From positions 1 through 27,357 of the forward strand of contig MGXW01000100.1 in assembly GCA_001801495.1 (NCBI GenBank): DNA of 27,357 nucleotides, read 5' to 3'. Position 1 is the stretch's first letter, and the number at the start of each line of letters is the position of its first letter. A program made the position numbers and the translations under genes. Positions 16,183 to 24,016 of the stretch are shown in pieces. The stretch comes from Gammaproteobacteria bacterium RIFCSPHIGHO2_12_FULL_37_34 (GTDB taxonomy: Bacteria; Pseudomonadota; Gammaproteobacteria; DSM-16500). The notes below the pieces were generated by a model. The model was not told the origin of the DNA and searched no databases. It saw nothing but the letters and a program-made list of their open reading frames with translations.

Positions 16183-16587
16183 ATGGCTTACGATGATCGA
16201 TATCGCTTAAGTGCTCATGGGATTTTCATTAATCAAGATGAAAAAGTGTTGTTAGTAAAAGCAACTTATGGCGACTTTGGCTGGCATTTCCCAGGAGGGT
16301 CACTTGAACCGGGTGAAACCATTCACGAAGCTTTAATTCGTGAATGCAAAGAAGAGCTCGATGTCAATATTGAAGTTTTATACATGAGCGGCATGTATTT
16401 TCATCTAGCTTTTCATTCCCATGCTTGTATGTTTCGTTGCAATATTATTACACCTTATCATATCAAATTAAGCTTTGAACATTCTGACTTTGGTTATTTT
16501 AATATAGATCAATTAGAACCTTCTCATAAACTCCGCGTTTTAGATTGTCTAAAATTTGATGGTAAAGTGCGAAGCGGAAAATTATAA
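16183..16587 (+). CDS. Nudix hydrolase
   Basis: The protein has 134 residues from the ATG at 16183, which has AGGA 5 nt upstream; an ATG at 16168 is an alternative. The Nudix box is GGSLEPGETIHEALIRECKE followed by ELDV, so G-x5-E-x7-RE-x2-EE is intact but the usual Gly before the final hydrophobic residue is Asp. Nudix enzymes hydrolyse nucleoside diphosphates linked to another moiety and are often house-cleaning enzymes. Residues 5-20 form the first strand (YRLSAHGIFINQDEKVLLVK). No substrate-specific motif is seen. Confidence 0.88.
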   Translation: MAYDDRYRLSAHGIFINQDEKVLLVKATYGDFGWHFPGGSLEPGETIHEALIRECKEELDVNIEVLYMSGMYFHLAFHSHACMFRCNIITPYHIKLSFEHSDFGYFNIDQLEPSHKLRVLDCLKFDGKVRSGKL

Positions 16588-16766
16588 TTCTTTCTAACTC
16601 CACTTGGCCAATTACGCTGCTCGCACAAGCTGATCTAACAGGCTGATTTTTCAACCTTTTAATCACATCATCCTGCTCTTCATCTGTTAAAATTGTTAAC
16701 CTAGACACACAATATTGTGTCTTTCCAATTTGTTTAATGTCATTAATCCGATCCTTCTTATAAAAA

Positions 16767-17507
16767 CTAAATAATTAATTTGCTAAATCTAATATCGTTT
16801 TCAATCTGTTTAGCTTTCTCGAACGCTGCGATGGCAAGTATAGAATTTGTATCGAGTACTTTAATGCCAACACAATTTTTTTCATTAAGAACAATGGGCA
16901 ATTCTGTACAAGCCAAAATGACACCATCACAACCGTCTTTACTAAGTCGTTCTACAATTGATGTCAATTCAAAAATAGTTTGTTCCGAAACATGGTTATT
17001 GGGTACAAGCTCATTGAGAATCGCATTTTGAATCGTTTTCTGTTCATCATCGTTAGGTAAAGCATATGCAATACTTCTACTCTCAAGAGGTTTCTTATAC
17101 AAATGATATTTTATTGTCCACGATGTTCCCAAAACAGCGACTTTTTTTAAATTTTCATCTTTAGCCTTTTCTGCAGCAGCATCAATCATATTGATAATCG
17201 GAACTAGTGACTTGTTTTGAAGGCTTTCTAAAACGACGTGCACTGTGTTTGCCGGTATAATTACAAATGAGACCTGTTCCATTTCAAGCTTTTTTACACC
17301 ATCAAGAAGAAACTCTTCAATAGCCATCCAGTCTTCATTTTCAAGAGCAGGTTTCACCATGGAAAAATCAAGTTGGTGGTAGACAAGCGGTGGTAGCACA
17401 GCCTCAGACTCTGCCAATTTTCGAAATTTTTGAATGCAATCCTGAGATCCAGGAAATGTTACACCTAGAATTCCTACTATACATGTATTCTTTTCTTCTC
17501 GCGTCAT
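16767..17507 (-). CDS. Aspartate/glutamate racemase family protein with a substituted catalytic Cys
   Basis: This 246-residue protein shows the two pseudo-symmetric halves of the Asp/Glu racemase fold. GILGVTFPGS is the N-terminal loop. The first active-site motif reads IIPANTVH (A86 in place of the usual Cys of PCNTAH). The second, ILACTELPIVL, retains C200. Two-base racemisation uses one Cys on each face, so A86 suggests one-sided chemistry, altered specificity or loss of racemase activity. YgeA-type relatives are also known to lack one Cys. It is transcribed alone, convergent with the Nudix gene. A strong Shine-Dalgarno sequence close to the ATG is not seen; AAGGAAAA lies about 17 nt upstream. 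Confidence 0.85.
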   Translation of the reverse strand: MTREEKNTCIVGILGVTFPGSQDCIQKFRKLAESEAVLPPLVYHQLDFSMVKPALENEDWMAIEEFLLDGVKKLEMEQVSFVIIPANTVHVVLESLQNKSLVPIINMIDAAAEKAKDENLKKVAVLGTSWTIKYHLYKKPLESRSIAYALPNDDEQKTIQNAILNELVPNNHVSEQTIFELTSIVERLSKDGCDGVILACTELPIVLNEKNCVGIKVLDTNSILAIAAFEKAKQIENDIRFSKLII

Positions 17508-17607
17508 TGAATTTTAAAATTTTTCCTTCCCTGAATGAGAAAACATAATCTAGAACCTCTGCTTTTTTTATCTATACCCGTAGCGAATCATTTTTAGGCG
17601 CTAATTT

Positions 17608-17756
17608 TTAATCTAATTCAAATCCACCGCTCATAAGAGGAATTAATTTATCATGGTAAGATTCAATATTTCTAAAAATTTAATACATGCTTGCCTAAAA
17701 TCTTCCAGCTTTTCGTAATACGTATCGTATAAAACTTTTTTTGATCTTGCAACCTT
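17608..17756 (-). pseudogene. Decayed C-terminal end of an IS630-like transposase
   Basis: Reading the minus strand gives YDTYYEKLEDFRQACIKFLE. After a one-base frameshift it continues ESYHDKLIPLMSGGFELD and a stop. Together this resembles the C-terminal tail of IS630-family DDE transposases (helix with YYE-x-L-x-x-F, then a tail ending in NF/GF-E-hydrophobic). Nothing upstream of this tail remains next to it; the intron 3' end begins within about 12 bp. The assignment relies on remembered family pattern and is tentative. Confidence 0.35.
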
Positions 17757-17767
17757 TTAGCACAGGT

Positions 17768-17800
17768 GAGTAGGCCAGAGCATCTCAGTTCCAGCCTCTC
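17768..17800 (-). ncRNA. Group II intron domain VI
   Basis: On the minus strand GAGAGG pairs with CCTACTC, leaving a single bulged A (complement of position 17771), the expected branch-point adenosine of domain VI. It follows domain V after a 3-nt linker, as in intact introns. The intron 3' end should lie within a few nucleotides below 17768. Confidence 0.65.
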
Positions 17801-17803
17801 GCA

Positions 17804-17837
17804 AAACGGTGCGGGAACCTCTCGCTTCACACCGCTT
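17804..17837 (-). ncRNA. Group II intron domain V (catalytic hairpin)
   Basis: The minus strand has exactly 34 nt folding as AAGCGGTG/CACCGTTT, an internal bulge, GAAGC/GGTTC and a GAGA (GNRA) tetraloop. The catalytic triad AGC pairs with GTT including the G-T wobble, as in canonical domain V. One mismatch (G opposite G) in the upper helix suggests decay. It is followed directly by domain VI, which makes chance unlikely. Confidence 0.7.
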
Positions 17838-17840
17838 CCA

Positions 17841-17987
17841 TTAAGCAAACGCACTAAACATTCCTTTCTGCCAATGCGCAAATAACTCAGGGTGTTTTCT
17901 TGCAATCCTTTCTATAAATATTCCAGCCCTAGTTTTTCTCCTCAACGCCGGAGAAAATTCCAGAGATACCGCCGGAGATTTTTCCAT
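17841..17987 (-). pseudogene. Short ORF ahead of domain V, possible remnant of intron-encoded protein
   Basis: The 48-residue frame reads MEKSPAVSLEFSPAL near its start and ends IARKHPELFAHWQKGMFSAF-A-stop. The stop lies 3 nt before domain V, the place where a group II intron reverse transcriptase/maturase gene would end. RKHPELFAHW looks like a protein tail, but the reverse-transcriptase core is missing, so most of the intron has been deleted. The ATG has no ribosome-binding site. Treat it as a relic; a chance frame is possible. Confidence 0.35.
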
Positions 17988-18000
17988 AGCTAACTAAGTC

Positions 18001-18029
18001 GGCTTTAATCGGCAAAAATAGCCAAAGCC
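18001..18029. repeat. Imperfect hairpin
   Basis: GGCTTT (18001-18006) pairs with AAAGCC (18024-18029), and GGC (18011-18013) with GCC (18021-18023), around an A-rich loop. There is no T-run after it on either strand, so a terminator role is doubtful. It lies in the gene-poor stretch 17508-18215, between the intron remnant and the tandem repeat. Confidence 0.3.
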
Positions 18030-18052
18030 AAGTGGAGGCTAACCCAAGTATT

Positions 18053-18116
18053 GTTTAAGCTTACAGTTTAAGCTTACAGTTTAAGCTTACAGTTTAAGCT
18101 TACATTTAAGCTTACA
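18053..18116. repeat. 13-bp tandem repeat, five copies
   Basis: GTTTAAGCTTACA is repeated perfectly four times (18053-18104), followed by a fifth 12-bp copy lacking the first G. Each unit contains the palindrome TAAGCTTA. The array ends 99 bp before the efflux operon start. It could be an iterated binding site or a slippage-prone repeat. Confidence 0.85.
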
Positions 18117-18215
18117 GGACTTGCCTTTTTCCTTCCTCTACCCTAGCATAAAAAGTAGTCTTCTAAAGAATTAAGGGAATTTTCCCTCGTTGAGAACAAG
18201 CAGGATTGCTAAATA

Positions 18216-19694
18216 ATGCATTCTCACCAGTATTTTGTACAGCTTGTATCCATAATTCTTATTTTTGCCTACTTAACTGGTTGTATGGTCGGGCCAAATT
18301 TTCACAAACCTGCTGCCCCTACCGCTCATTCTTATAATGAATCACCTCTTCCTAAAAAAACGGTAAAAATTTCTTCTGCTAGAAATGCAGGAAAAGCTCA
18401 AGCATATATCATGAATCTCGATATTAGAGCCAATTGGTGGTATTTATTCCACTCCCCTACTATCAATCAATTAATTAACATTGGCTTAGCAAATAACCCT
18501 TCTTTAGCCGCTGCGGAAGCTTCCCTGAAACAAGCACAAGAAGTACTGCGCGCTCAAATTGGCAATACCTTATTACCTGCTTTAAACGCAACAGCAGATG
18601 GTTCACGGCAGCGAACGGTTGCGGCTTCATTTGGTGGAAATGTACCATCTAGCATTTTTAATCTTTACAATGTATCTGCCAATATATCGTACACGCTAGA
18701 TATTTTTGGTGGTGCGCGACGCGAAATTGAATCGTTACAAGCACAAGTGGATTATCAGCAATTTCAATTCCTAGCCACTTATTTATCACTCACTGCAAAT
18801 ATTGTTACAACAGCAATCACCATTGCTTCTTATGAAGAACAAATTAAAGCAACACAAGCATTGATTAAAGCTGAAGAAGATGAGCTCAATATCATGCGCA
18901 AACAATTGCGTGCGGGTGGTTTAGCAGATACAAATATCTTATCGCAACAAACCTTAGTGGATCAAGCACGTGCAACCCTCCCACCACTTGAACAATCTCT
19001 ATCGCAATCACGACATGCGCTTTCCGTATTAATAGGTGCTTATACCAATCAACCTTTACCTCGAATTAATTTAAATAATCTAAAATTACCTCGATACATT
19101 CCTGTTAGTCTGCCTTCTAAACTCGTGCGCCAACGCCCCGACGTTCGCGCATCAGAAGCTTTGCTGCATTCAGCAAGCGCGCAAATTGGTGTAGCAACTG
19201 CAAATTTACTTCCCCAATTTACTTTAACCGGCGGCTTAGGATGGATAGCAGAAGTACCCTCTGCATTATTTCAATCTAACAATAAAAGCTGGGATGTCGG
19301 GGGGAAAATAACCCAACCTTTATTCCACGGAGGCGCATTATTCGCAGAGCGCCGCGCTGCAATTGATGCGTATGATCAAGCGTATGCTCAATATCGTTTA
19401 GTAGTACTGCAAGCATTCCAAAATGTGGCGGATGCTCTGCGCGCTTTAGATACTGGCGCAAAATCGTTTCAAGCCAATCAAGCCGCAGAAGATGCGGCAT
19501 TTAAAACATTAAAAATTACTCAACAACAATATCATGTAGGCGGCATCAGTTACGTTAATTTGTTGACCGCCCAACAACAATATCAACAAACACGTTTAAA
19601 TCGCATTCAAAGTCAAGCAGCGCGTTATACAGATACGGTTGCCTTATTTCAAGCATTAGGTGGTGGGTGGTGGAATCGACAAAAAACCCTATGA
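18216..19694 (+). CDS. Efflux outer-membrane factor lipoprotein (NodT/OprM family)
   Basis: This 492-residue lipoprotein has a signal peptide ending in the lipobox LTGC (C23), followed by the family hallmark MVGPNFHKP. Two TolC-type repeats follow (about 70-275 and 280-480), with NPSLAAAEASLKQAQ, LRAGGLADTNILSQQ, RQRPDVRASEALLHSASAQIG and QQYHVGGISYVNLLTAQQQY. It forms the trimeric outer-membrane exit duct of a tripartite pump. AGGA lies about 10 nt before the ATG. It is the first gene of a three-gene operon with the adaptor and RND pump, 18 bp from the next. Confidence 0.95.
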   Translation: MHSHQYFVQLVSIILIFAYLTGCMVGPNFHKPAAPTAHSYNESPLPKKTVKISSARNAGKAQAYIMNLDIRANWWYLFHSPTINQLINIGLANNPSLAAAEASLKQAQEVLRAQIGNTLLPALNATADGSRQRTVAASFGGNVPSSIFNLYNVSANISYTLDIFGGARREIESLQAQVDYQQFQFLATYLSLTANIVTTAITIASYEEQIKATQALIKAEEDELNIMRKQLRAGGLADTNILSQQTLVDQARATLPPLEQSLSQSRHALSVLIGAYTNQPLPRINLNNLKLPRYIPVSLPSKLVRQRPDVRASEALLHSASAQIGVATANLLPQFTLTGGLGWIAEVPSALFQSNNKSWDVGGKITQPLFHGGALFAERRAAIDAYDQAYAQYRLVVLQAFQNVADALRALDTGAKSFQANQAAEDAAFKTLKITQQQYHVGGISYVNLLTAQQQYQQTRLNRIQSQAARYTDTVALFQALGGGWWNRQKTL

Positions 19695-19712
19695 CCATCA
19701 TGAGGTGAAACG

Positions 19713-20876
19713 ATGAATATCAAAGAGAAATTGATAGAAGTAAAAAAACCGATGATCATCATGCTTACGATACTTGGTATATTATTTGGTACAATTTTTA
19801 TTTACAAAGGCATTGTAGGATGGCTGATACAACGCAAGTTTTCTACTCAAGAAACAATTGTAAGCGTGACAACCACAACGGTTGATGATTCTTCTTGGCA
19901 ACCGCAAATCAAAGCCGTTGGAAATTTACGCGCTATTTTGGGTGTAAATGTTACTGCTCAACTTGCTGCGATGATACAAAAAGTATATTTCACCGGAGGG
20001 AGTATTGTCGAAGAAGGCACCGTATTAGTTCAACAAAACGCTGATCCTAATATTGGTCAATTGCATTCATTAGAAGCAAACGCCAAACTCGCTGAAATTA
20101 CTTATGAAAGAGATTTGTTACAATATAAAGCCAAAGGTATTAGCAAACAACAACTCGATTCGGATGAGCAAAATTTAAAAAGTCTGCAAGCCCAAGTTGC
20201 ACAGCAAGCAGCTATTGTGCAGCAACTCACAATCACCGCACCTTTTACTGGCCAATTAGGCGTATCAAATGTTTATCCAGGACAATTCTTAAATCCAGGT
20301 GATGTGGTTGCGACACTACAAAGTTTAAATCCAATTTATGTTGATTTTTATCTCCCACAAAATACGTTATCTCAACTGAAAAGTGGACAAGTTGTTAATT
20401 TCACCGTTGATGCTTATGCTAATCAAACATTTACCAGTAAAATCACTACCATTAATCCCATCGTTGATAAAGATAGTCGCAATATTAAAGTGGAAGCAAC
20501 CGCATCTAATGCACAACATAAATTACTACCCGGTATGTTTGTTAATGTGGCTGTGCAAGTAGGTAGTCCACAATCTTATTTAACAGTTCCACAAGCTGCC
20601 ATTAGTTTTAATCCTTACGGTAGCATTTGTTATGTAGTAAAAGAACAAGGCAAAGATAAAAATGATAAACCTATATTAATTGCCAACCAGGTATTTGTCA
20701 TCACGGGTGAAACGCGCGGTGATCAAATTACTATTTTGCAAGGATTAAAAAAAGGAGATGTCATTGTAACGAGTGGTCAATTGAAACTTAAAAATGGCAG
20801 TTTGATTGCAATTAATAATTCAAAACAACTTCCTGATCATGCATCGCCTAATTTATCGAATGATCACGAGGAATAA
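19713..20876 (+). CDS. RND efflux periplasmic adaptor subunit (membrane fusion protein)
   Basis: This 387-residue protein has one N-terminal membrane helix (about 14-36). The usual adaptor order follows: lipoyl half AQLAAMIQKVYFTGGSIVEE, an unusually short helical hairpin, lipoyl half ITAPFTGQLGVSNVYPGQFL, a beta-barrel domain (NPIYVDFYLPQNTLSQL) and a membrane-proximal domain ending near LKKGDVIVTSGQLKLKNG. It bridges the inner-membrane pump to the outer-membrane duct. GAGGTGAAACG sits just before the ATG. Only 2 bp separate it from the pump gene. Confidence 0.95.
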   Translation: MNIKEKLIEVKKPMIIMLTILGILFGTIFIYKGIVGWLIQRKFSTQETIVSVTTTTVDDSSWQPQIKAVGNLRAILGVNVTAQLAAMIQKVYFTGGSIVEEGTVLVQQNADPNIGQLHSLEANAKLAEITYERDLLQYKAKGISKQQLDSDEQNLKSLQAQVAQQAAIVQQLTITAPFTGQLGVSNVYPGQFLNPGDVVATLQSLNPIYVDFYLPQNTLSQLKSGQVVNFTVDAYANQTFTSKITTINPIVDKDSRNIKVEATASNAQHKLLPGMFVNVAVQVGSPQSYLTVPQAAISFNPYGSICYVVKEQGKDKNDKPILIANQVFVITGETRGDQITILQGLKKGDVIVTSGQLKLKNGSLIAINNSKQLPDHASPNLSNDHEE

Positions 20877-20878
20877 AT

Positions 20879-23800
20879 ATGCATCTTACCGATCTATTTA
20901 TTAAACGACCGGTACTTGCTTCTGTCATCAGCTTATTCATTTTAACCTTGGGTCTGCGCTCCATTAATTTATTACCCATTATGCAATTTCCTTTTACTGA
21001 AAACGCTGTGATTACAGTTACCACTGCTTTCACTGGCGCAGATCCAGAAACAGTTGCTGGTTTTATCACTACCCCACTAGAAAATTCTATTGCACAAGCA
21101 AATGGCATTGATTATATGGTATCAAGCAGTACACAAGGACAAAGTCAAATCACAGTCTATTTACAATTAAATTACAATGCCGTAGCAGGATTAGCTGAAA
21201 TTAATTCGCAAGTGAATGCCGTATTAAATCAACTGCCGGCGGGTTCCCAATTGCCTGTTATCACCATTTCTATTGGCCAAACCATCGATTCCATGTATCT
21301 CGCATTTTATAGTGATGTATTAAAACGTAATCAAATAACAGATTATTTATTACGCGTCGTTCAACCTCGCTTGCAAGCCATCAATGGTGTGCAAAATGCT
21401 CAAATATTAGGAAACAGACAATTTGCCTTACGTGCTTGGCTTGATCCTGTTAAATTAGGTGCCTACGGTATAACAGCAGCAGATGTGTCAAGTGCACTGA
21501 GCAAAAATGATTTTATTTCTGCATCCGGTCGCACCGATGGCGAAATCTTCATTCAAAATTTTACTTCTAATACAGGTCTTGAAAGTGTCGATCAATTTCA
21601 AAAAATGGTTGTCAAAGTTACAGATGGAGCAATCATTCGACTAAGTGATGTTGCAACTGTTGAGTTGGGTGCGCAAAACTATAATACTTCTGTGAGTTAC
21701 AATCATCGTAACGCAGTTTACATTGGCATTGTCTTAACACCTACTGCCAATTTATTATCGGTAGCAAAAGCAATTAATCAACTATTCCCTGGTATTAAAT
21801 CAGAATTTCCACAAGGGTTATATGCATCAGTCGCCTATGATTCAAGTGCCTATGTAAATAGTTCGATTAAAGAAGTTGTTAAATCTTTACTGGAAGCATT
21901 TCTAATTGTTGCCGTTGTTATTTTCTTATTTTTAGGAACAATACGAACCGTTGCCATTCCATTAATTGCCATTCCATTATCGATTATTGGCGCGTTCTTT
22001 ATCATGTTATTGTTAGGTTACTCCATTAATTTATTAACTTTATTATCCCTGGTGCTAGCTATTGGATTAGTAGTTGATGATGCAATCATTATAGTAGAAA
22101 ATGTGCAGCGACACATTGAAGAAGGTAAATCACCATTCGAAAGTGCTTTACTAGGCGCAAGAGAATTAGCAAATCCCATATTTGCAATTACCATTGTTCT
22201 CATTGCTGTTTATTTACCGATTGGTTTCATGGGTGGGTTAACAGGCGCTTTATTTACTTCTTTTGCCTTTACGTTAGCAGGTGCCGTCACTGTATCAGCC
22301 ATTATTGCACTCACTCTTTCCCCTATGATGTGTTCAAAAATTTTAAAACCGATTGATAAAAGCAAACATAGCCTTGTTCATTTCATTGATCAATCATTTG
22401 ATAAGCTAGAGAAATGGTATGAAAAAACCTTGCATGCCTCACTAAATCTTTTACCCGTTACCATTGTATTTGCTACAATTATTTTATCGAGTAATTACTT
22501 TTTATTTGTTACCTCCAAATCAGAGCTCGCCCCTCAAGAAGATCAAGGGATTATCTTGGGGCAAGTTACAGCGCCAGGCAATGCTTCTCTTGCTCAAACA
22601 CAATTCTATTCTGATGAGGTATATGATATATTTAATCACTATTCAAAATATATTGCTCATGTGTTTCAAGTTGTTGGCACCAATGGTTTAAATACCAGTA
22701 TGACGGGTATGGATTTAATACCGTGGGACAAACGAACCATCACCACCAATCAATTGCAACCTATCATCCAAAAAAAATTCGAAAAAATAGCGGGTGCAAA
22801 AGTGGCTGCTTTTCAGCTGCCTTCTCTTCCAAGCAGTGCAAGTGGTTTACCTATACAATTTGTAATTACGACCACCGATGATTTTTATAAATTAAACGAT
22901 GTATTACAAAGAATATTAACGAAAGCTGAGGCAAGCGGCCTATTTACTTATATTGATCCTGATTTAAAAATCGATCAAATACAAACTACCATTGCATTTG
23001 ATCGTGATAAAGCCTCTGAACTTGGTTTAAATATGCAAGATCTAGGAAATACAATAGCGAGTGCACTGAGTGAAAATTATATTAATTATTTTAATTATGC
23101 TGGACGCTCGTATCAAGTCATTCCGCAAATGATGCGTAACAATAGGCAAAACACTAATAATTTGTTAGATTATTATATCACAACCGCTAGTGGTTCATCG
23201 GTTCCTTTATCAACAGTTGCAAATTTAAAAACCAGCATCGTTCCTGAATCCATTAATCATTTTCAACAATTAAATTCCACTACTATTTCTGCTGTTGCCC
23301 AACCTGGTGTGACCATGGGTCAGGCACTTGATACCTTGCGCACCATTGCTGAAGGAGAATTACCATTTGGTTACAGCATCGATTATGCAGCGCAATCGCG
23401 ACAATTTGTTCAAGAAGGTTCGTCTCTTGTCACAACTTTCTTCTTTGCTCTTATTATTATTTATCTTTCACTCGCTGCATTATTTGAAAGTTTCCGCGAT
23501 CCATTCATTGTGCTGATCAGTGTGCCTATGTCTATTTGTGGTGCAATGATTTTCGTTAGTTTAAGTGTAGGAGGCGCTACTTTAAATATCTATTCAGAAG
23601 TAGGTCTGGTTACTTTAATCGGTTTGATTAGCAAACATGGTATTTTGATTGTGCAATTTGCAAATGATTTGCAAAAAGCCGGGCATGATAAACGTGAAGC
23701 CATCGAAATGGCGGCTCGTATTCGTTTGCGGCCCATTCTCATGACAACTGCAGCCATGGTGTTAGGAGTCATCCCCTTGATCACTGCAACAGGGGCCGGA

Positions 23801-23926
23801 GCACTGAGCCGATATAATATTGGCTTGGTCATTGCAAGTGGCATTGCAATTGGCACACTCTTTACCTTATTTGTGGTCCCTGCTATGTATGAGTTGATTG
23901 CAGAGAAAGTAAAGAAAGAAGAATAA
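20879..23926 (+). CDS. RND multidrug efflux pump, HAE1 family inner-membrane subunit
   Basis: This 1015-residue pump begins LFIKRPVLASVISLFI, with 12 transmembrane helices and two large periplasmic loops. The proton-relay pair is VDDAIIIVEN (D400, D401) in helix 4. SLAALFESFRDPFIVLISVP and RIRLRPILMTTAAMVLGVIPL mark the second half. It exports drugs, detergents or fatty compounds by proton antiport. ACGAGGA precedes the ATG. No TetR- or two-component regulator gene accompanies the operon, so control is likely in trans or through the upstream repeat region. Confidence 0.96.
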   Translation: MHLTDLFIKRPVLASVISLFILTLGLRSINLLPIMQFPFTENAVITVTTAFTGADPETVAGFITTPLENSIAQANGIDYMVSSSTQGQSQITVYLQLNYNAVAGLAEINSQVNAVLNQLPAGSQLPVITISIGQTIDSMYLAFYSDVLKRNQITDYLLRVVQPRLQAINGVQNAQILGNRQFALRAWLDPVKLGAYGITAADVSSALSKNDFISASGRTDGEIFIQNFTSNTGLESVDQFQKMVVKVTDGAIIRLSDVATVELGAQNYNTSVSYNHRNAVYIGIVLTPTANLLSVAKAINQLFPGIKSEFPQGLYASVAYDSSAYVNSSIKEVVKSLLEAFLIVAVVIFLFLGTIRTVAIPLIAIPLSIIGAFFIMLLLGYSINLLTLLSLVLAIGLVVDDAIIIVENVQRHIEEGKSPFESALLGARELANPIFAITIVLIAVYLPIGFMGGLTGALFTSFAFTLAGAVTVSAIIALTLSPMMCSKILKPIDKSKHSLVHFIDQSFDKLEKWYEKTLHASLNLLPVTIVFATIILSSNYFLFVTSKSELAPQEDQGIILGQVTAPGNASLAQTQFYSDEVYDIFNHYSKYIAHVFQVVGTNGLNTSMTGMDLIPWDKRTITTNQLQPIIQKKFEKIAGAKVAAFQLPSLPSSASGLPIQFVITTTDDFYKLNDVLQRILTKAEASGLFTYIDPDLKIDQIQTTIAFDRDKASELGLNMQDLGNTIASALSENYINYFNYAGRSYQVIPQMMRNNRQNTNNLLDYYITTASGSSVPLSTVANLKTSIVPESINHFQQLNSTTISAVAQPGVTMGQALDTLRTIAEGELPFGYSIDYAAQSRQFVQEGSSLVTTFFFALIIIYLSLAALFESFRDPFIVLISVPMSICGAMIFVSLSVGGATLNIYSEVGLVTLIGLISKHGILIVQFANDLQKAGHDKREAIEMAARIRLRPILMTTAAMVLGVIPLITATGAGALSRYNIGLVIASGIAIGTLFTLFVVPAMYELIAEKVKKEE

Positions 23927-23970
23927 ATTCAATTGCTTATATTATACCCTTCAAAATAATGAATTGCTTC

Positions 23971-23976
23971 TATACT
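23971..23976 (+). promoter_or_regulatory. Putative -10 element for the giant orphan gene
   Basis: TATACT lies 41 bp before the ATG at 24017, with TTCAAA at 23950-23955 as a weak -35 at 15-bp spacing. The site is in the 90-bp gap after the RND operon, where no convincing terminator is visible. Confidence 0.3.
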
Positions 23977-24016
23977 TTTAATAGTCATCCAAACCTATAA
24001 AAAGAGATAAAATAAT

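Noticed and set aside
16499..16708. Minus-strand 69-residue frame beginning SRLTILTDEEQ, vaguely like a Tn3-type transposase N-terminus
   Set aside because: It overlaps the end of the Nudix gene, starts at a GTG with no ribosome-binding site, and only the first dozen residues look familiar.
16707..16720. 14-bp palindrome ACACAATATTGTGT
   Set aside because: It is a short AT-rich palindrome in a gap between convergent genes, with no promoter or repeat partner in the window.
17672..17905. 77-residue minus-strand frame across the intron remnant
   Set aside because: It runs through the domain V and VI hairpins, so it is a by-product of the structured RNA sequence rather than a gene.
18053..18116. 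Tandem repeat as a CRISPR array or plasmid-type iterons
   Set aside because: The units are contiguous with no spacers, and no cas or replication-initiator gene is present.
23936..23950. CTTATATT-like sequence upstream of the giant orphan gene as a PmrA box
   Set aside because: It needs a one-base gap within the half-site and has no partner half-site at N2 spacing.
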